From positions 62,001-126,000 of the forward strand of contig CBDBCB010000009.1 in assembly GCA_965202745.1 (NCBI GenBank): a stretch of 64,000 bases of DNA. The letters are read 5' to 3'. Positions 26,827-36,775 of this stretch are shown here, piece after piece; within the stretch, counting starts at the first letter, position 1; the number at the start of each line of letters is the position of its first letter. Below the pieces are notes generated by a model. That model saw only the letters and a list, made by a program, of their open reading frames with translations. It had not been told where the DNA came from and did not search any database. Both the position numbers and the translations under genes were made by a program. This DNA is from JACKII01 sp965202745 (lineage in GTDB: Bacteria; Pseudomonadota; Alphaproteobacteria; Bin95).

Positions 26827-27629
26827 CGGATGTGCTAGGTCGAGCGGCACTTGGTTAATATTGTCTTAAGTGCGCTTTTAGTCGCCTCCCAAAGTCCCTC
26901 GAATCATATTTAGGTTATTTGGAAAAGCGCCACCATTTACGCGGTAACGTAAAATATGTGGGTATGCTGCTGCAAAATGGAGAGCGATATGACCACAGGA
27001 CCAGATGTGGTCGCCTACGACCTATCCATCAAATCGATTTATTGGTTTGCAGGAAATTCGATAACCAGTCGTTGGACCGTCGAAAATCAGGGAGATCAGG
27101 TTGTTTAGGCAGCTAATTCGGCCCTGTATCTGTCGGTTGATCCGACCATCGATACCGGTGATATTCAGCTCGTTATATCGGGCCCGGCCGGGGCTCTCGG
27201 TCCTGGGGAGACAAACACAAGTGGTCGTCCGAAATATACGGTCGATGGTTTGCTGACCCCAGGCACATACTACGCCGGCGTCGTCGTCGACTTTAATGAT
27301 TTTCGGGCAGAAAGCGACGAAACGAATAACGTATCGAATGTCATCCAGATCACCGTCTCTGCCCAACAATTGGGTCCGAATTTCATTACTGACGAATTGA
27401 CGTTTTCGTCCAGTATCTGGCAGGAATTGTACTCAATTACTGGTGATTGACGCCTGATTAACCAGGGTTATACGTTATTGCCACCAGTAACGTCCTCTGT
27501 TTATCTATCAGTTGACCTGAATGTGACAACCTCGGATCTGCTAATCGGCACGGAACCTGGTAGCGGTGATATGAGCCCGGGGGAAAACAATGCAGAGACG
27601 ATGGATACACCGTTCGATGTAACCGGCCC

Positions 27630-29002
27630 GAGAAATAACTGACAGTTGGTGATTTTCCTGAGGGGCGGCATATCATGGCGTTGTTCCCGCGCCGCAATTC
27701 TCGCCGAGAAAAGGCTATGCCCCATGACGAGAGATACCATCACCACGTTGCCCCATCCCAAGGGATTTTCCGCCGATCCGCTGACGGATTTGATCCGTTC
27801 CGGGGTGCGGCAGTTGATCGAGCAAGCGCTTGAAGCTGAGTGGAGCACATGGCTTGCACCATTTTCCAATGAGACGACGCCCGAGGGGCCCGCGCGGGTC
27901 GTTCGTCACGCTCACCTGCCAGAACGAGAGGGAATGACCGGGATTGGCCCAGTGCCCGTGAAAGGGCCACGCGGGCGGGATCGTGATCGGCAGGCTGAGA
28001 AGGGTCGGTTCTCTTCTTCGATCCTGCCACCGTATCTGCGCAAGGCGAAGTCCGTCGAGGACTTGCTGCCCTGGCCTTCCCTCAACGGCATTTCCACGGG
28101 CGATTTTCAGGCGGCCTTGGCCGCGCTGCTCGGGCCGAACGCGGCGGGCCTGTCGTCCCCCACCATCTCGCGGCTGAAGTCCGATTGGTGGGAGGAGTAC
28201 GACCGCTGGCAGAAGCGCGATCTCAGCGCCCGGCGCATCGTCTATGTCTGGGCGGATGGCGTCTATTTCCAGCCAAGGATGGAAGAAAAGCAATGTGTTC
28301 TGGTGCTGATCGGCGCGGATGAATGGGGCCGAAAGGAGATACTGGGGCTGACCGACGGCTATCGCGAAAGGACCCAAAGCTGGCGCGCGCTCCTGCTCGA
28401 CCTCAAGTGGCGCGGCCTCAATCACGCGCCCGATCTCGCGGTAGGCGACGGTGCACTGGGCTTCTGGGCCGCCCTTCGCGCGGTCTTCGGCGCGACCGCA
28501 GAACAGCGCTGCTGGTTCCATAAAACCGGCAATGGGCTGAAGGCAATGCCCCAATCGGTGCAAGCGAAAGCCAAAGGCCCCCTGCACGACATCTGGCAGG
28601 CAGAGACGAAGGCCGAAGCCATGGCGGCCTGCGATTTCTTCATCGAGACCTACGGCGTGAAAGACGAACAAGCGGTAGCCAAATGGATCAAAGACCGTGA
28701 CGTGCTGCTGGCCTTCTATGATTTCCCGGCAGAACAGTGGAAACACATCAGAACCACCCATCCCATCGAAAGCGCCTTCGCGACGGTGTGTCACCGGACA
28801 GGTAAAACCAAAGGCTGTCTGAGCCGAAAGACCGCCCTCGCCATGGCGGTCAGGCTCCTGATGTCAGCGCAGGGCACATGGCGAAAGCGCGACGGCGCAA
28901 ATCGCATGCCTGGGATAATCCAGGGCATTGCATTCATCGACGGGATCAAACAAATGCAAAACGCCGCCTGATCAAGCCGTCACTAACTTTCGGCCATAAC
29001 TC
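27630..29002. mobile_element. IS256-family element, copy 1
   Basis: 1373 bp. Ends read GAGAAATAACTGACAGTTGG (left) and, on the complement, GAGTTATGGCCGAAAGTTAG (right). They share GA-AGTT-GTGA with each other and with copies 2 and 3. The flanking nonamers aaccggccc (27621-27629) and ttccggcct (29003-29011) share CCGGCC, suggesting an imperfect 9-bp target duplication. Inserted in the CARDB/RTX gene. Confidence 0.9.
27724..28971 (+). CDS. IS256-family transposase, copy 1
   Basis: 415 aa from ATG 27724 (MTRDTITTLPHPKGFSADPL); the frame is open further upstream but the family starts here. Catalytic DDE residues lie in VYVWADGVYFQPR, DLAVGDGALGFWAAL and THPIESAFATVCHRTGKTK. Full length with no lesion, so probably active. 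Nearly identical to copies 2 and 3. Confidence 0.95.
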   Translation: MTRDTITTLPHPKGFSADPLTDLIRSGVRQLIEQALEAEWSTWLAPFSNETTPEGPARVVRHAHLPEREGMTGIGPVPVKGPRGRDRDRQAEKGRFSSSILPPYLRKAKSVEDLLPWPSLNGISTGDFQAALAALLGPNAAGLSSPTISRLKSDWWEEYDRWQKRDLSARRIVYVWADGVYFQPRMEEKQCVLVLIGADEWGRKEILGLTDGYRERTQSWRALLLDLKWRGLNHAPDLAVGDGALGFWAALRAVFGATAEQRCWFHKTGNGLKAMPQSVQAKAKGPLHDIWQAETKAEAMAACDFFIETYGVKDEQAVAKWIKDRDVLLAFYDFPAEQWKHIRTTHPIESAFATVCHRTGKTKGCLSRKTALAMAVRLLMSAQGTWRKRDGANRMPGIIQGIAFIDGIKQMQNAA

Positions 29003-29633
29003 TTCCGGCCTCGCTCCTGGCATTTACTACGCCGCTGTATTTGGTGATGCAGGCGAAACCATAGACGAGATCGACGAAAACAATAATTGGTCGCCAATCA
29101 TACGGGTGCAGATTGCAGCATTTGCGAATAATGGCAACGATGTCATTGATATGAGCCTTTCCACTGACAATGAAATTGTCTCGGGCCTGTTTGGCGGTGA
29201 TATCATTACCACTGGGTCTGGTACGGATATTTTGAACGTTGACGACGGTAACGATACGCTGATCGGCGGCGCTAGTGGTAACGTATTGAATGGCGGTGCC
29301 GGTATTGATACGGCTTCTTAGGTCACTTCCAATACCGGTGTTACCGCAGATTTTACGGCACCGGGTAATAACACGGGCGACGCAGCGGGTGATACCTTCG
29401 TTTCCATCGAAGACCTTGAGGGATCAACCCATAATGACAATCTGCGCGGAGACGACAACGTCAATACGATCCTGGGTGATGCCCGAAGTGACACCATTAT
29501 CGGACGCGGCGGCGCAGATGCCTTGTTCGGTGGTGACGGCAATGATTTTTTTGGGAATTATATCTCTAAGTAACATTTTCCTATTACCCCATTTGATTCT
29601 ATGATTTACCATAGAGTCACATTAGGAGGAAAC

Positions 29634-30605
29634 ATGGCAAAAAATGCACCGGGACGACATGAGCGGAATGGTCTGACGCTTTTGCAAATTGCAGAAATGT
29701 TCGGGGATGAAGAAAAGGCGCGGAAATGGATTGAGGCCCAGCACTGGCCGGAAGGGCCACACTGTCCTCACTGCGGTTCTATCAATGTAAAAGTCGGCGT
29801 GGCCCACAAGAGCATGACGCATCGCTGCAATGACTGCCCGAAAAAGCCGATGTTCACTGTTCGGGTTGGCAATATCATGCAGGGATCAAAGCTACCCTAT
29901 CGTGTCTGGGCGGTTGGGCTTTACCTGTTCGCCACCAATCTCAAGGGTATCTCTAGCATGAAGCTGCATCGTGAGCTCGGGATTGGGCAGAAGGCCGCTT
30001 GGTTCATGCTGCACCGTCTCCGTGAGGCTCATGGGTCCAATAGTCCAGTTTTCAAAGGTCCAGTTGAAGCGGATGAAACCTACATGGGTGGTAAGGAACA
30101 GAACAAACACGCTAGCAAAAAACTCAAGGCCGGCCGCGGCGCGGTGGGCAAAACCGCCGTGGCCGGGATCAAGGATCGCAACTCCGGCCGCGTGGTTGCC
30201 AAGGTGGTTGAAAGAACCGCTGCGCATACACTACAAGATTTTGTGACCAATCATACTACCAAGGATGCCCAGGTATTCCCCGACGAGGCGCGCGCCTACA
30301 AGGGCATTAACAGGGCGCATCAAGCGGTCAAACACTCAATGGGTGAATACGTCCGTAACATGGCACATACAAACGGTTTCGAAAGCTTCTGGGCACCGAT
30401 GAAGCGTGGCTATCAGGGCATTTATCACAAGATGAGCCCCAAGCATCTACAACGCTATGTTAATGAGTTCTCTAGCCGTCACAACAGACGTCCCAAGGAT
30501 ACCATTGACCAGATGAGCGATTTGGTTTGTAGCATGGCGGGAAAGCGTTTGCGCTACGTTGATTTGATTGCAGATAATGGTTTGGAAAGCGGTTCTCGAA
30601 CATGA
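29634..30605 (+). CDS. IS1595-family transposase
   Basis: 323 aa from ATG 29634 with AGGAGGAAAC just upstream. An N-terminal zinc ribbon (CPHCG, then C-x-x-C in HRCNDCPKK) is followed by the ISXO2-like DDE domain: VEADETYMGGKE, FPDEARAYKGIN and the HTNGFESFWAPMKRGYQGIY segment that holds the Asn/Glu/Lys cluster typical of IS1595. Complete and probably active. Confidence 0.94.
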   Translation: MAKNAPGRHERNGLTLLQIAEMFGDEEKARKWIEAQHWPEGPHCPHCGSINVKVGVAHKSMTHRCNDCPKKPMFTVRVGNIMQGSKLPYRVWAVGLYLFATNLKGISSMKLHRELGIGQKAAWFMLHRLREAHGSNSPVFKGPVEADETYMGGKEQNKHASKKLKAGRGAVGKTAVAGIKDRNSGRVVAKVVERTAAHTLQDFVTNHTTKDAQVFPDEARAYKGINRAHQAVKHSMGEYVRNMAHTNGFESFWAPMKRGYQGIYHKMSPKHLQRYVNEFSSRHNRRPKDTIDQMSDLVCSMAGKRLRYVDLIADNGLESGSRT

Positions 30606-30796
30606 TATCGCAAACAATCAGTCTGTTCTTGAAATTATTGATGTTCAGTATGCGCGAATGCGGTTACTAACCTTTCAAAACATTCTTGAATATAAGCGGT
30701 TTCAGACACCTTCAATTGCACATGGGCATAGATAGTCTGAACCACAGCTCCCGTTCGGTTAAACCCCTATCTTATGATCGCGAAAGGATAAGCCAA

Positions 30797-30970
30797 ATGA
30801 CCAAACTCAAACCCAAAGACAGAACACTCTCTGAAAAACTAGCTGACTCTCACTACCAGCCGAGCAAGGCTGAAATGGAACAGGAATACGATATGCCCGG
30901 CGCGGAGATGAAAGACCTGCGCAACGCATTCTTCAAGGCGTCGCCGGATAGAAAATCAAAACCAGGTTAG
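30797..30970 (+). CDS. Small acidic-basic passenger protein of the IS1595 element
   Basis: 57 aa starting MTKLKPKDRTLSEKLADSHY with AAGGATAAG ahead of the ATG. Highly charged, no membrane segment; MEQEYDMPGAEMKDLRNAFF is the middle. Located between the transposase and the inner right end of the element, so it travels with it. I do not recognise the family. Confidence 0.55.
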   Translation: MTKLKPKDRTLSEKLADSHYQPSKAEMEQEYDMPGAEMKDLRNAFFKASPDRKSKPG

Positions 30971-31020
30971 GAATAATTCAGTGCAATGTTACTTAGAAAT
31001 ATAATTCCTATTCCCGTGTA

Positions 31021-31460
31021 TTGACAAAATCTAAAGAAAAAATCATGGAAATCACCCCTGCACTAGCGACTATATTATTCGGACTTCAATTAAGCGCTTG
31101 TTCAACAATCACACAAGGCACAGATCAAGAAATTTACATTTCCACATCCCCGATAGCGGCACAGTGTACGCTTGAGAGACAAGGTAAAAAATCGCTGAAA
31201 TTGTCTCATCGCCTGGGCATGTAACAGTTACAAAAACCAAACACGATATAACGATTACCTGCAACAAAGATGGCTACCAAACCGCAACTTACCGCAACAA
31301 TAGCGGTTTGGAATCTACTTCGGGTGCAGGAGGCATTCTATTGGATGTGATTTTAACCTGGGGCGCTAGCAGTGCTATCGATTCAATGACAGGTGCTGAC
31401 AATAAATACGAACCATCTGTCTATATAACGTTAATTCCAATTCAGGCCCCACCACAATAA
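31021..31460 (+). pseudogene. Lipoprotein with homopolymer frameshift
   Basis: TTG 31021 (MTKSKEKIM...) gives a positively charged n-region before ATILFGLQLSACSTI, a lipobox (LSAC); ATG 31045 lacks the basic n-region. After ERQGKK a run of six A shifts the frame. Adding one A restores IAEIVSSPGHVTVTKTKHDI, ITCNKDGYQTATY and ASSAIDSMTGADNKYEPSVY, stop at 31458-31460. This resembles small outer-membrane lipoproteins of unknown role. Polymerase slippage on the A run could allow some full-length product. Confidence 0.65.
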
Positions 31461-31819
31461 AGACAATGAGGTAGATCACTTCTTAAAATACCTATTCAGT
31501 TAGGCAAACGTCTAAACCGCGTTTGCCCTCTGAACATCCAGCTCTCTTTTCTTGAACACCCCTATATTCTTAAATGTTACTTAGAGATGTAATCCACTAA
31601 AAAATTACTATAGGTGGACGCCGGGAGCGGCAACAGGCTCCTATATCGTGCGCATAAAATTTATGAACCGTTGGAGACGCCTTTGCCCTTAAATGAAAAG
31701 CCGGAACCGTCCCTACGGTCCCGGCTAATCGGTTGCCCCGAGCCCTCTCACACTAAACAGATAGCAATGGCTTGTAGACGGGCATGTGACTTTGTTCACA
31801 GCCTCAACGAACAAGTTTC
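31461..31819. other. Gene-poor stretch with the outer IS end and a hairpin
   Basis: No supported gene. Contains the outer right terminal repeat of the IS1595-type element (to 31595) and a hairpin at 31699-31726: AGCCGG-A-ACCGT, loop CCCT, ACGGT-C-CCGGCT, which may be a terminator although no T-run follows. The rest shows nothing I can assign. Confidence 0.5.
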
Positions 31820-32225
31820 CTAACGCGATCCCAGAGGCGGCAGGCACGGTGTCCACTGCTCGCCCGACTGCCGGATGGGCAATGTCATCGCAATTGGGTC
31901 ATAGCCATAGGTGCGCCAGTGGATATTACCGTCGCTAATCTCCAACGTTGCCCAGGCCTCCGCCGGATCGCCGTCCGTGGTGAAGCTTTCAGTCAGCGAT
32001 TGAATGGTGATGTGCGGAATGGCGTTCACTCGGTGCAGCGAATTCCAATGCACATGCCCCGCCACGCAAAGGATCACCCGGTCGCTTGCTTCCACGATGG
32101 CCCGCACGTCAGCCGCATTCGGATAGGTCGCGTGGTCCGGCGTGTTCTGGAACCAGTAATTTCCGGTCATCGACGCGCCGCTGAACGGCACATGACTGAA
32201 AATGACGGTCGGCAGGTCCGTTGAG
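31820..32225 (-). pseudogene. Metallophosphoesterase C-terminal fragment
   Basis: The frame reads VIFSHVPFSGASMTGNYWFQ and VILCVAGHVHWNSLHRVNAI, the H-x-P and GH-x-H metal-binding motifs of the second half of a calcineurin-like phosphoesterase, and runs to TAA-type stop at 31820. The first half, with D-x-H and GD, is absent. Instead the upstream side joins an MFS transporter fragment in another frame, so this is a deletion junction. Confidence 0.75.
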
Positions 32226-32869
32226 GCGCAAGGATACATCGTGCAGCACGCTTTTCAGGGTGTCAAATGCGTCGCCCCAGTGCAGCTTTTGGTCCGGTAC
32301 CCGGTCATTGTCGAAGCGCCCGCGGATCGGCTGCAGCAGTATCGCCAGCAGGCAACACGCGGCCCCGCCCCGCCAACCATGGCGGCAACGCCCCAGCCGT
32401 ACAGCACGGCCAGCGGCGGCAGGGTCAGGCCGGTCAGCATGACACCGACGGGCACGCGGGTCTGCTTGATGGAAAACACCACCGGCGCCGCCTTTGGCGG
32501 GCAGTGCCTGGCCAGGATATGGCTGGAGGCAGGCGTTGCCACCGTTGCGCCCAACCCGATCAGAGCGGCTGCCAGCAATAGGCCGGGCAACCAGCCGATG
32601 CCGCTGACACCCAGCCCGGCTGCCACCACCAGCAGCGAGATTTGGCTGGTGCGCAACGCGCCATAGCGGCGAATGAAGTTTCCGCAGGAAAGCGTGGTAA
32701 AGAGGCCAAAGGCGGCCGTGATGCTGACGAAAACGCCGATCAGGGAGGGCTCGACCCCCATGTCGGCGGCAGCCAGCGGCCCCAGCACCGGCAGCGTCAT
32801 CTTGGCGACAGTGGCAAAGGCCTGCTGCACCAGCATGGCGATCAGGCCGGTGAGCAGAAGCGAGTTCAC
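32225..32869 (-). pseudogene. MFS transporter N-terminal fragment, frameshifted and truncated
   Basis: From ATG 32869 about six membrane segments are readable (MNSLLLTGLIAMLVQQAFAT, GLGVSGIGWLPGLLLAAALI). A five-base tandem duplication, (GGGGC)2 on the coding strand near 32365, shifts the frame; AACCLLAILLQPIRGRFDND and TLKSVLHDVSLRL continue in the next frame and then stop at the junction with the phosphoesterase remnant. The start overlaps the mntR stop (ATGA), so it was the second gene of an mntR operon. Confidence 0.75.
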
Positions 32870-33309
32870 GCCTTGCCAAGCCCCTTGCGGGTGATCGCTT
32901 CGAACACCGCCAGCGTCTCATCGGAGACATGGTGCTCCATGCCCTCCGCATCGCTTTCCGCGGTGCCGGGCGTCACGCCGATGCCCTTCAGGAAGTCCAG
33001 CACAATGCCGTGCCTGCGCCGGGATTCGGCGGCCATGGCCTCGCCCTCATCGGTCAGAAAGATACTGCGGTAGGGGCGGGAGATCACCAGCCCATCCCGT
33101 TGCAGGCGCGCCAGCGTCTTGTTGACGGTGGCATGGCTGACGCCAAAGCGCTCGGCCAGATCGACGGCGCGCGCTTCGCCATTAACCGCAATCAGGTCGC
33201 TGATCAGCTCCACATAGTCTTCTGCCATTTCCGTCTGATGCGCCTGACGGATACGGTCGAAGCTGGCGGCTTGGCCGCCAGCTTCGAGCAGGCGGCGGGA
33301 ATTGGTCAT
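32866..33309 (-). CDS. mntR: Manganese-responsive regulator MntR (DtxR family)
   Basis: 147 aa from ATG 33309 (MTNSRRLLEAGGQAASFDRI). EDYVELISDLIAVNGEARAV, the winged helix GVSHATVNKTLARLQRDGLV, SRPYRSIFLTDEG and the metal-binding DAEGMEHHVSDETL are typical of MntR. Represses Mn uptake genes when Mn2+ is bound. No mntH is seen here. A palindrome upstream (33385-33402) may be its operator. Confidence 0.9.
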   Translation of the reverse strand: MTNSRRLLEAGGQAASFDRIRQAHQTEMAEDYVELISDLIAVNGEARAVDLAERFGVSHATVNKTLARLQRDGLVISRPYRSIFLTDEGEAMAAESRRRHGIVLDFLKGIGVTPGTAESDAEGMEHHVSDETLAVFEAITRKGLGKA

Positions 33310-33384
33310 GAGGCTCAGATAATTCAGCGAATGAACAACGTCCAGTTTGCCCGGATTGACGGAAAGATGCAAGGCCCGATCAAA

Positions 33385-33402
33385 GTTTAGCCTAAGCTAA
33401 CT
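33385..33402 (-). promoter_or_regulatory. Candidate MntR operator
   Basis: Inverted repeat TTAGC-CTAA-GCTAA (33387-33400) with near-symmetric GTT/AAC flanks, about 75 bp ahead of the mntR start and overlapping the antiporter stop. Position suits autoregulation; no binding consensus for this clade was checked. Confidence 0.35.
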
Positions 33403-35669
33403 TTCTGTGTGCTGCAGGTTTTTGGCGACCCGTGCGGCGGCGGTTGCCTCCATTTCAGCGCGCATTTCCTTGTGTTGCCGCAACAGTTTCCGGAAGGCGC
33501 TGGCGCGCAGCACCAGCAAATGCGTATAGCCGCCCGAGACCACATCGGCAGCGCGGGGCCGGTCCTGCAACAGCGCCATCTCGCCAAAGAAGCCACACGG
33601 CTCCAACCTGACGCGCCGGTTCGGCAGCAGAACTTCCATGCTGCCCGCGGCAATAAAGTAGACGGCCTTGCCCCGGTCGCCGGTTTTGATGATCGCCTCG
33701 CCGGGTGCTGCCAGTTGGGGGATCAGACGGCCGGCGATCCACGCGATATCCTTTTCGTCCAGTGTCCTCAGCAGCGGCACAGAGCGGATCATGGCCACCA
33801 TCTGGTCGCTCAGTTCCAGGTTCGGGCGCTCTTCGACCCGCTGTTGCTGCTTGGCGATCCGGCGTTCGTGCGCATCGAAGATTTCTTGTGTGATCAGGGA
33901 CTCTTCCAGGCGGGCTTCGTACTCGGCCCGCTCCAGACGCAAGGCGGTGCGGGTGAGCTGGTGCCGGGCCAGCACCTGGACGTAATCGCCAAAGCGCAGG
34001 GTCATGGTGCGCAGGGCGTCATCCACCCGCGCCGCCCGCAATTCCACAATGGCCAGCGATTTCTTGCCGACATCATTGCCGAAGAAGCACGCGGTGGTGC
34101 CTTGCGCGAAGCCGCGCAGCTCATGCAGCACCCGGCGGCGCATCAGCAGGAACTCGTACCTGTCCTCCAGCGCGCGCTCCAGCGGCTTCTGGATCGCGAA
34201 CCAGCGATAGAGCCAAAGGGTCAGGCGCAGCCGGGCGGCAATCTTCAGCGCCTCATTGGACGCTTGGTCATAGGTCTCGCTGCCGCCGCTGCTGGCGGCG
34301 TCACGCAACCGGTCAGCGGATGTCACGAGCCGGGCAATGGCCCGCAGTGAAACCGTCTGTTCGGCGAAGTGGCGCAGATAGAGCGCCCGCTCCCGCGTTG
34401 CCAGCGCCACCAGCGCAATATTCAGGCGGTCTTCGGCGGGTAGGGCAGGGCCGGTTTCACCGTCCTCGCTGCCGTCAAGGGAGGCTTCGGCTGCTGCCAG
34501 GGTTTCGTCTGACAGGCCCAGCTGGCGCGCTGCCAGGTGCAATTGGCGGGTGCGGCGCACCTCTGACACAGCCAGCACCCGCTCCTGCATGGTCTCTTCG
34601 GCCGGGCTCAGGCGGTCAAGGCCGAGGAAACTCAGCAGCGGTCGCAACAAGGGCGCGCTGATGAACAGGGTCAAACAGACATAGCCGCCCGCGACGCCCG
34701 CAACCGTTTGCCGGAATTCCAGCGGCAGGCTGAGGTTCTCCATCACAGCCAGCGCCAGGATCAGCGTAATGGCGCCGCGCAGGCCGCCCCACAGAATAAT
34801 CGCCTTGAAGCGGGCATCGACCTTGTCTGCCAGCATGAAGAAGGTCAGCGCGGGCAGCAGGCCATAAAGGACCATGGCGCGCGCCGCGATTGCAGCGTCA
34901 AACACCAGCAGACAATTCAGCCAACCCAACCAGGACAGGCTGAGCACAAGCCGTGCTGCCAGGATCGAGGCCACGAGAAAGACGACCGACACGAAGGCGA
35001 ACTCGATCCAGTGCCAGCACCGCAGCAGGGCCTGCCAGTTCGCGGGCGGCAGGCGCGAGGGGCCGTCAGCGGCGATGGCCAAATCCGGCAAAGGCCACGG
35101 CGACCACGCCAGAGGCGTCCAGCACGTTCTGGGCTATGACATAAGCAAGGTATGGCACCGCCAGCGTGACCGTCTGCTCCAGCGCGCTGTTGCGGGACAG
35201 CGCGCCAAGGCCGATCCAGGCCAATTGCGCCAACGCGACACCGGCAATTGCCCCGATGGCAAAATCCGGCAAGGCAGCGACGGCGACGTTCACTGCGGAT
35301 TCCTCGGCGCCCTGCTGCGCCATGACCGTCAGTGCGGCGAACAGTGCGATGACGGCGGCGTCATTCAACAGGCTCTCGCCCTCGACAATCACCCGCAGGC
35401 GCTTCGTAGCGCCTAAGTCGCGGAACACGGCGACGACGGCGGCAGGGTCGGTGGTGGCGATGATGGTGCCCAGCAGCAATGCTGCCACCTAATCGAACCC
35501 GGCCAGGCTGCTTAGCGCGACGCCGACGACCCCGGTCGTGACCAGCACGGCAACAACGGCCAGCAGCAACACTGTGCGGCAGACGCAAGCGTTGCGCCAG
35601 CGGCACGAGCAAGCTTGACAGCAGCAACATCAGCGCGAGCGCGACAAGGCTTTCGACTAAAGCGATCAT
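33397..35669 (-). pseudogene. NhaP-type Na+/H+ antiporter with cyclic-nucleotide-binding domain, broken
   Basis: The start MIALVESLVALALMLLLSSL shifts frame after RLPHSV. About 80 expected residues are then missing before LLLGTIIATTDPAAVVAVFR, which follows a TAG (35489-35491, GFD-stop-VAALLLG). A further one-base shift at about 35085 leads into AIILWGGLRGAITLILALAV and a long cytoplasmic region ending in a cNMP-binding barrel (AGSMEVLLPNRRVR, GFFGEMALLQDRPRAADVV). Domain order is that of CPA1 antiporters. At least four lesions make it non-functional. Confidence 0.88.
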
Positions 35670-35779
35670 GACGCGTAGTCTTAAGCCCTAGCCAGGGCAG
35701 GCACCAGAAAACAGACGCAGCGCTGACATGTGTCTGGCCGTAAAACGCCCACTGAAACAGCATGTAAGGAGGCGGTTCA

Positions 35780-36670
35780 ATGAAGCTGGACATAATTGGA
35801 ATTATGAGCCCGGGCGATATGGGCCATGGAGTCGGACGGGCGCTGCGCGAATCAGGCTGGCGGGTGCTCACCAATCTGACCGGGCGGAGCGAGCGCACCC
35901 GTGGCTTGGCCGAAAGCGCCGGGCTTGAAGATGCTGGCAGTCTGGACGCGATCATGGCGGAGGCCGATCTGGTCGTCTCCATCATGCCGCCCGCCGCCGC
36001 TGAAGGCTTTGCAGAGGAAGCCGCCCAGTCCATGGCCGCTGTAAACCGGCGGCCGCTCTTCGCCGATATGAACGCTATATCGTCTGCGACCTCCTCGGCG
36101 ATTGGCCGGATCATCACCGGCGCAGGCGCGTCGTACATCGATGGCGGCATTATCGGCCTGACTCCCGGAAAGGCCGCCCCGCCACGCCTCTATGTCTCCG
36201 GCCCTGATGCTGAGCATCTGGAGCGGCTGACGACCGAGACCATGATATGGCGCTTTGTCGGCGCGGAGGCGGGACGGGCCTCGACCCTGAAAATGCTCTA
36301 CGCGGGCCTGAACAAAGGCACCTGGGCTTTGCAGACGACTATGGCGATCGCCGCTGAACGTTACGACCTCTACGATGCTTTCATGGGCGAGGTCGGGGAC
36401 AGCAATCCCCAGCGGGCAGCCGACATGGAAAGCTGGGTCGGCTTTCTGGCGGCTGACGCGGAACGCTGGCATCCGGAAATGGTGGAAATTGCGGAGACTC
36501 TGGGCCAGGTGGGGGCCGCCACCGGCTTTCACCGTGCGGCGGAGGAGCTGTTCCGCCTGCTGGCGCAATCGCCCCTTGCCGAAGAAACCCGCCAGACCTG
36601 GGACCGCAGCCGCACGATGAAGGAATCGGTGCAAATCTTTGCTGAAACCCTCAAAAAGCGCTCGGAATAA
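35780..36670 (+). CDS. NAD(P)-binding 6-phosphogluconate/3-hydroxyisobutyrate dehydrogenase-like protein (DUF1932 type)
   Basis: 296 aa with TAAGGAGG seven bases before ATG 35780. The Rossmann part starts LDIIGIMSPGDMGHGVGRAL and has VVSIMPPAAAEGFA. SYIDGGIIGLTPGKAAPPRL and STLKMLYAGLNKGTWALQTT correspond to the substrate and catalytic-Lys regions; the last third is an all-helical DUF1932-like domain. Likely an NAD(P)-dependent oxidoreductase of unknown substrate. Frame is clean. Confidence 0.8.
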   Translation: MKLDIIGIMSPGDMGHGVGRALRESGWRVLTNLTGRSERTRGLAESAGLEDAGSLDAIMAEADLVVSIMPPAAAEGFAEEAAQSMAAVNRRPLFADMNAISSATSSAIGRIITGAGASYIDGGIIGLTPGKAAPPRLYVSGPDAEHLERLTTETMIWRFVGAEAGRASTLKMLYAGLNKGTWALQTTMAIAAERYDLYDAFMGEVGDSNPQRAADMESWVGFLAADAERWHPEMVEIAETLGQVGAATGFHRAAEELFRLLAQSPLAEETRQTWDRSRTMKESVQIFAETLKKRSE

Positions 36671-36775
36671 TGCCGCCTGCCGACCTTGCATCCCGGCTGG
36701 GATTGGGCGATAGCTTGTGCAGCAATAACCTTGTCCTGAAAGGCCGTTTTTGATGCTTGAAGTAGAAACCCCTGC

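Larger units (their letters stand above)
26989..29552 (+). pseudogene. CARDB/RTX-repeat surface or secreted protein, decayed and IS-interrupted
   Basis: From ATG 26989 the frame carries CARDB-like repeats (W-V-N-G pattern: RWTVENQGDQ; LLTPGTYYAGVVVDF; ESDETNN) broken by TAG (27107-27109) and TGA (27448-27450). IS256 copy 1 interrupts it at 27630. After the IS, LAPGIYYAAVFGDAGETIDE and calcium-binding RTX nonapeptides (GSGTDILNVDDGNDTLIGG, GGADALFGGDGNDFF) follow, with another TAG at 29320-29322, until the IS1595-type element at 29553. RTX proteins of this kind are normally exported by type I secretion. Start uncertain. Confidence 0.8.
29553..31008. mobile_element. IS1595-type element with passenger ORFs (a second right end lies at 31595)
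   Basis: The left end reads GGGAATTATATCTCTAAG (29553-29570). An inverted copy ends at 31008 (complement GGAATTATATTTCTAAGTAA). Another inverted copy, complement GGATTACATCTCTAAGTAAC, ends at 31595. All three share CTAAGTAACATT. Inside lie the transposase and a 57-aa ORF; between the two right ends lies a lipoprotein gene. The region is visibly more AT-rich than its surroundings. No clear 8-bp target duplication was found. Confidence 0.75.

Noticed and set aside
27715..28794. 359-aa open frame antisense to the IS256 transposase (also antisense in copies 2 and 3)
   Set aside because: Shadow frame of a GC-rich gene; no RBS, no family resemblance, and it repeats only because the IS repeats.
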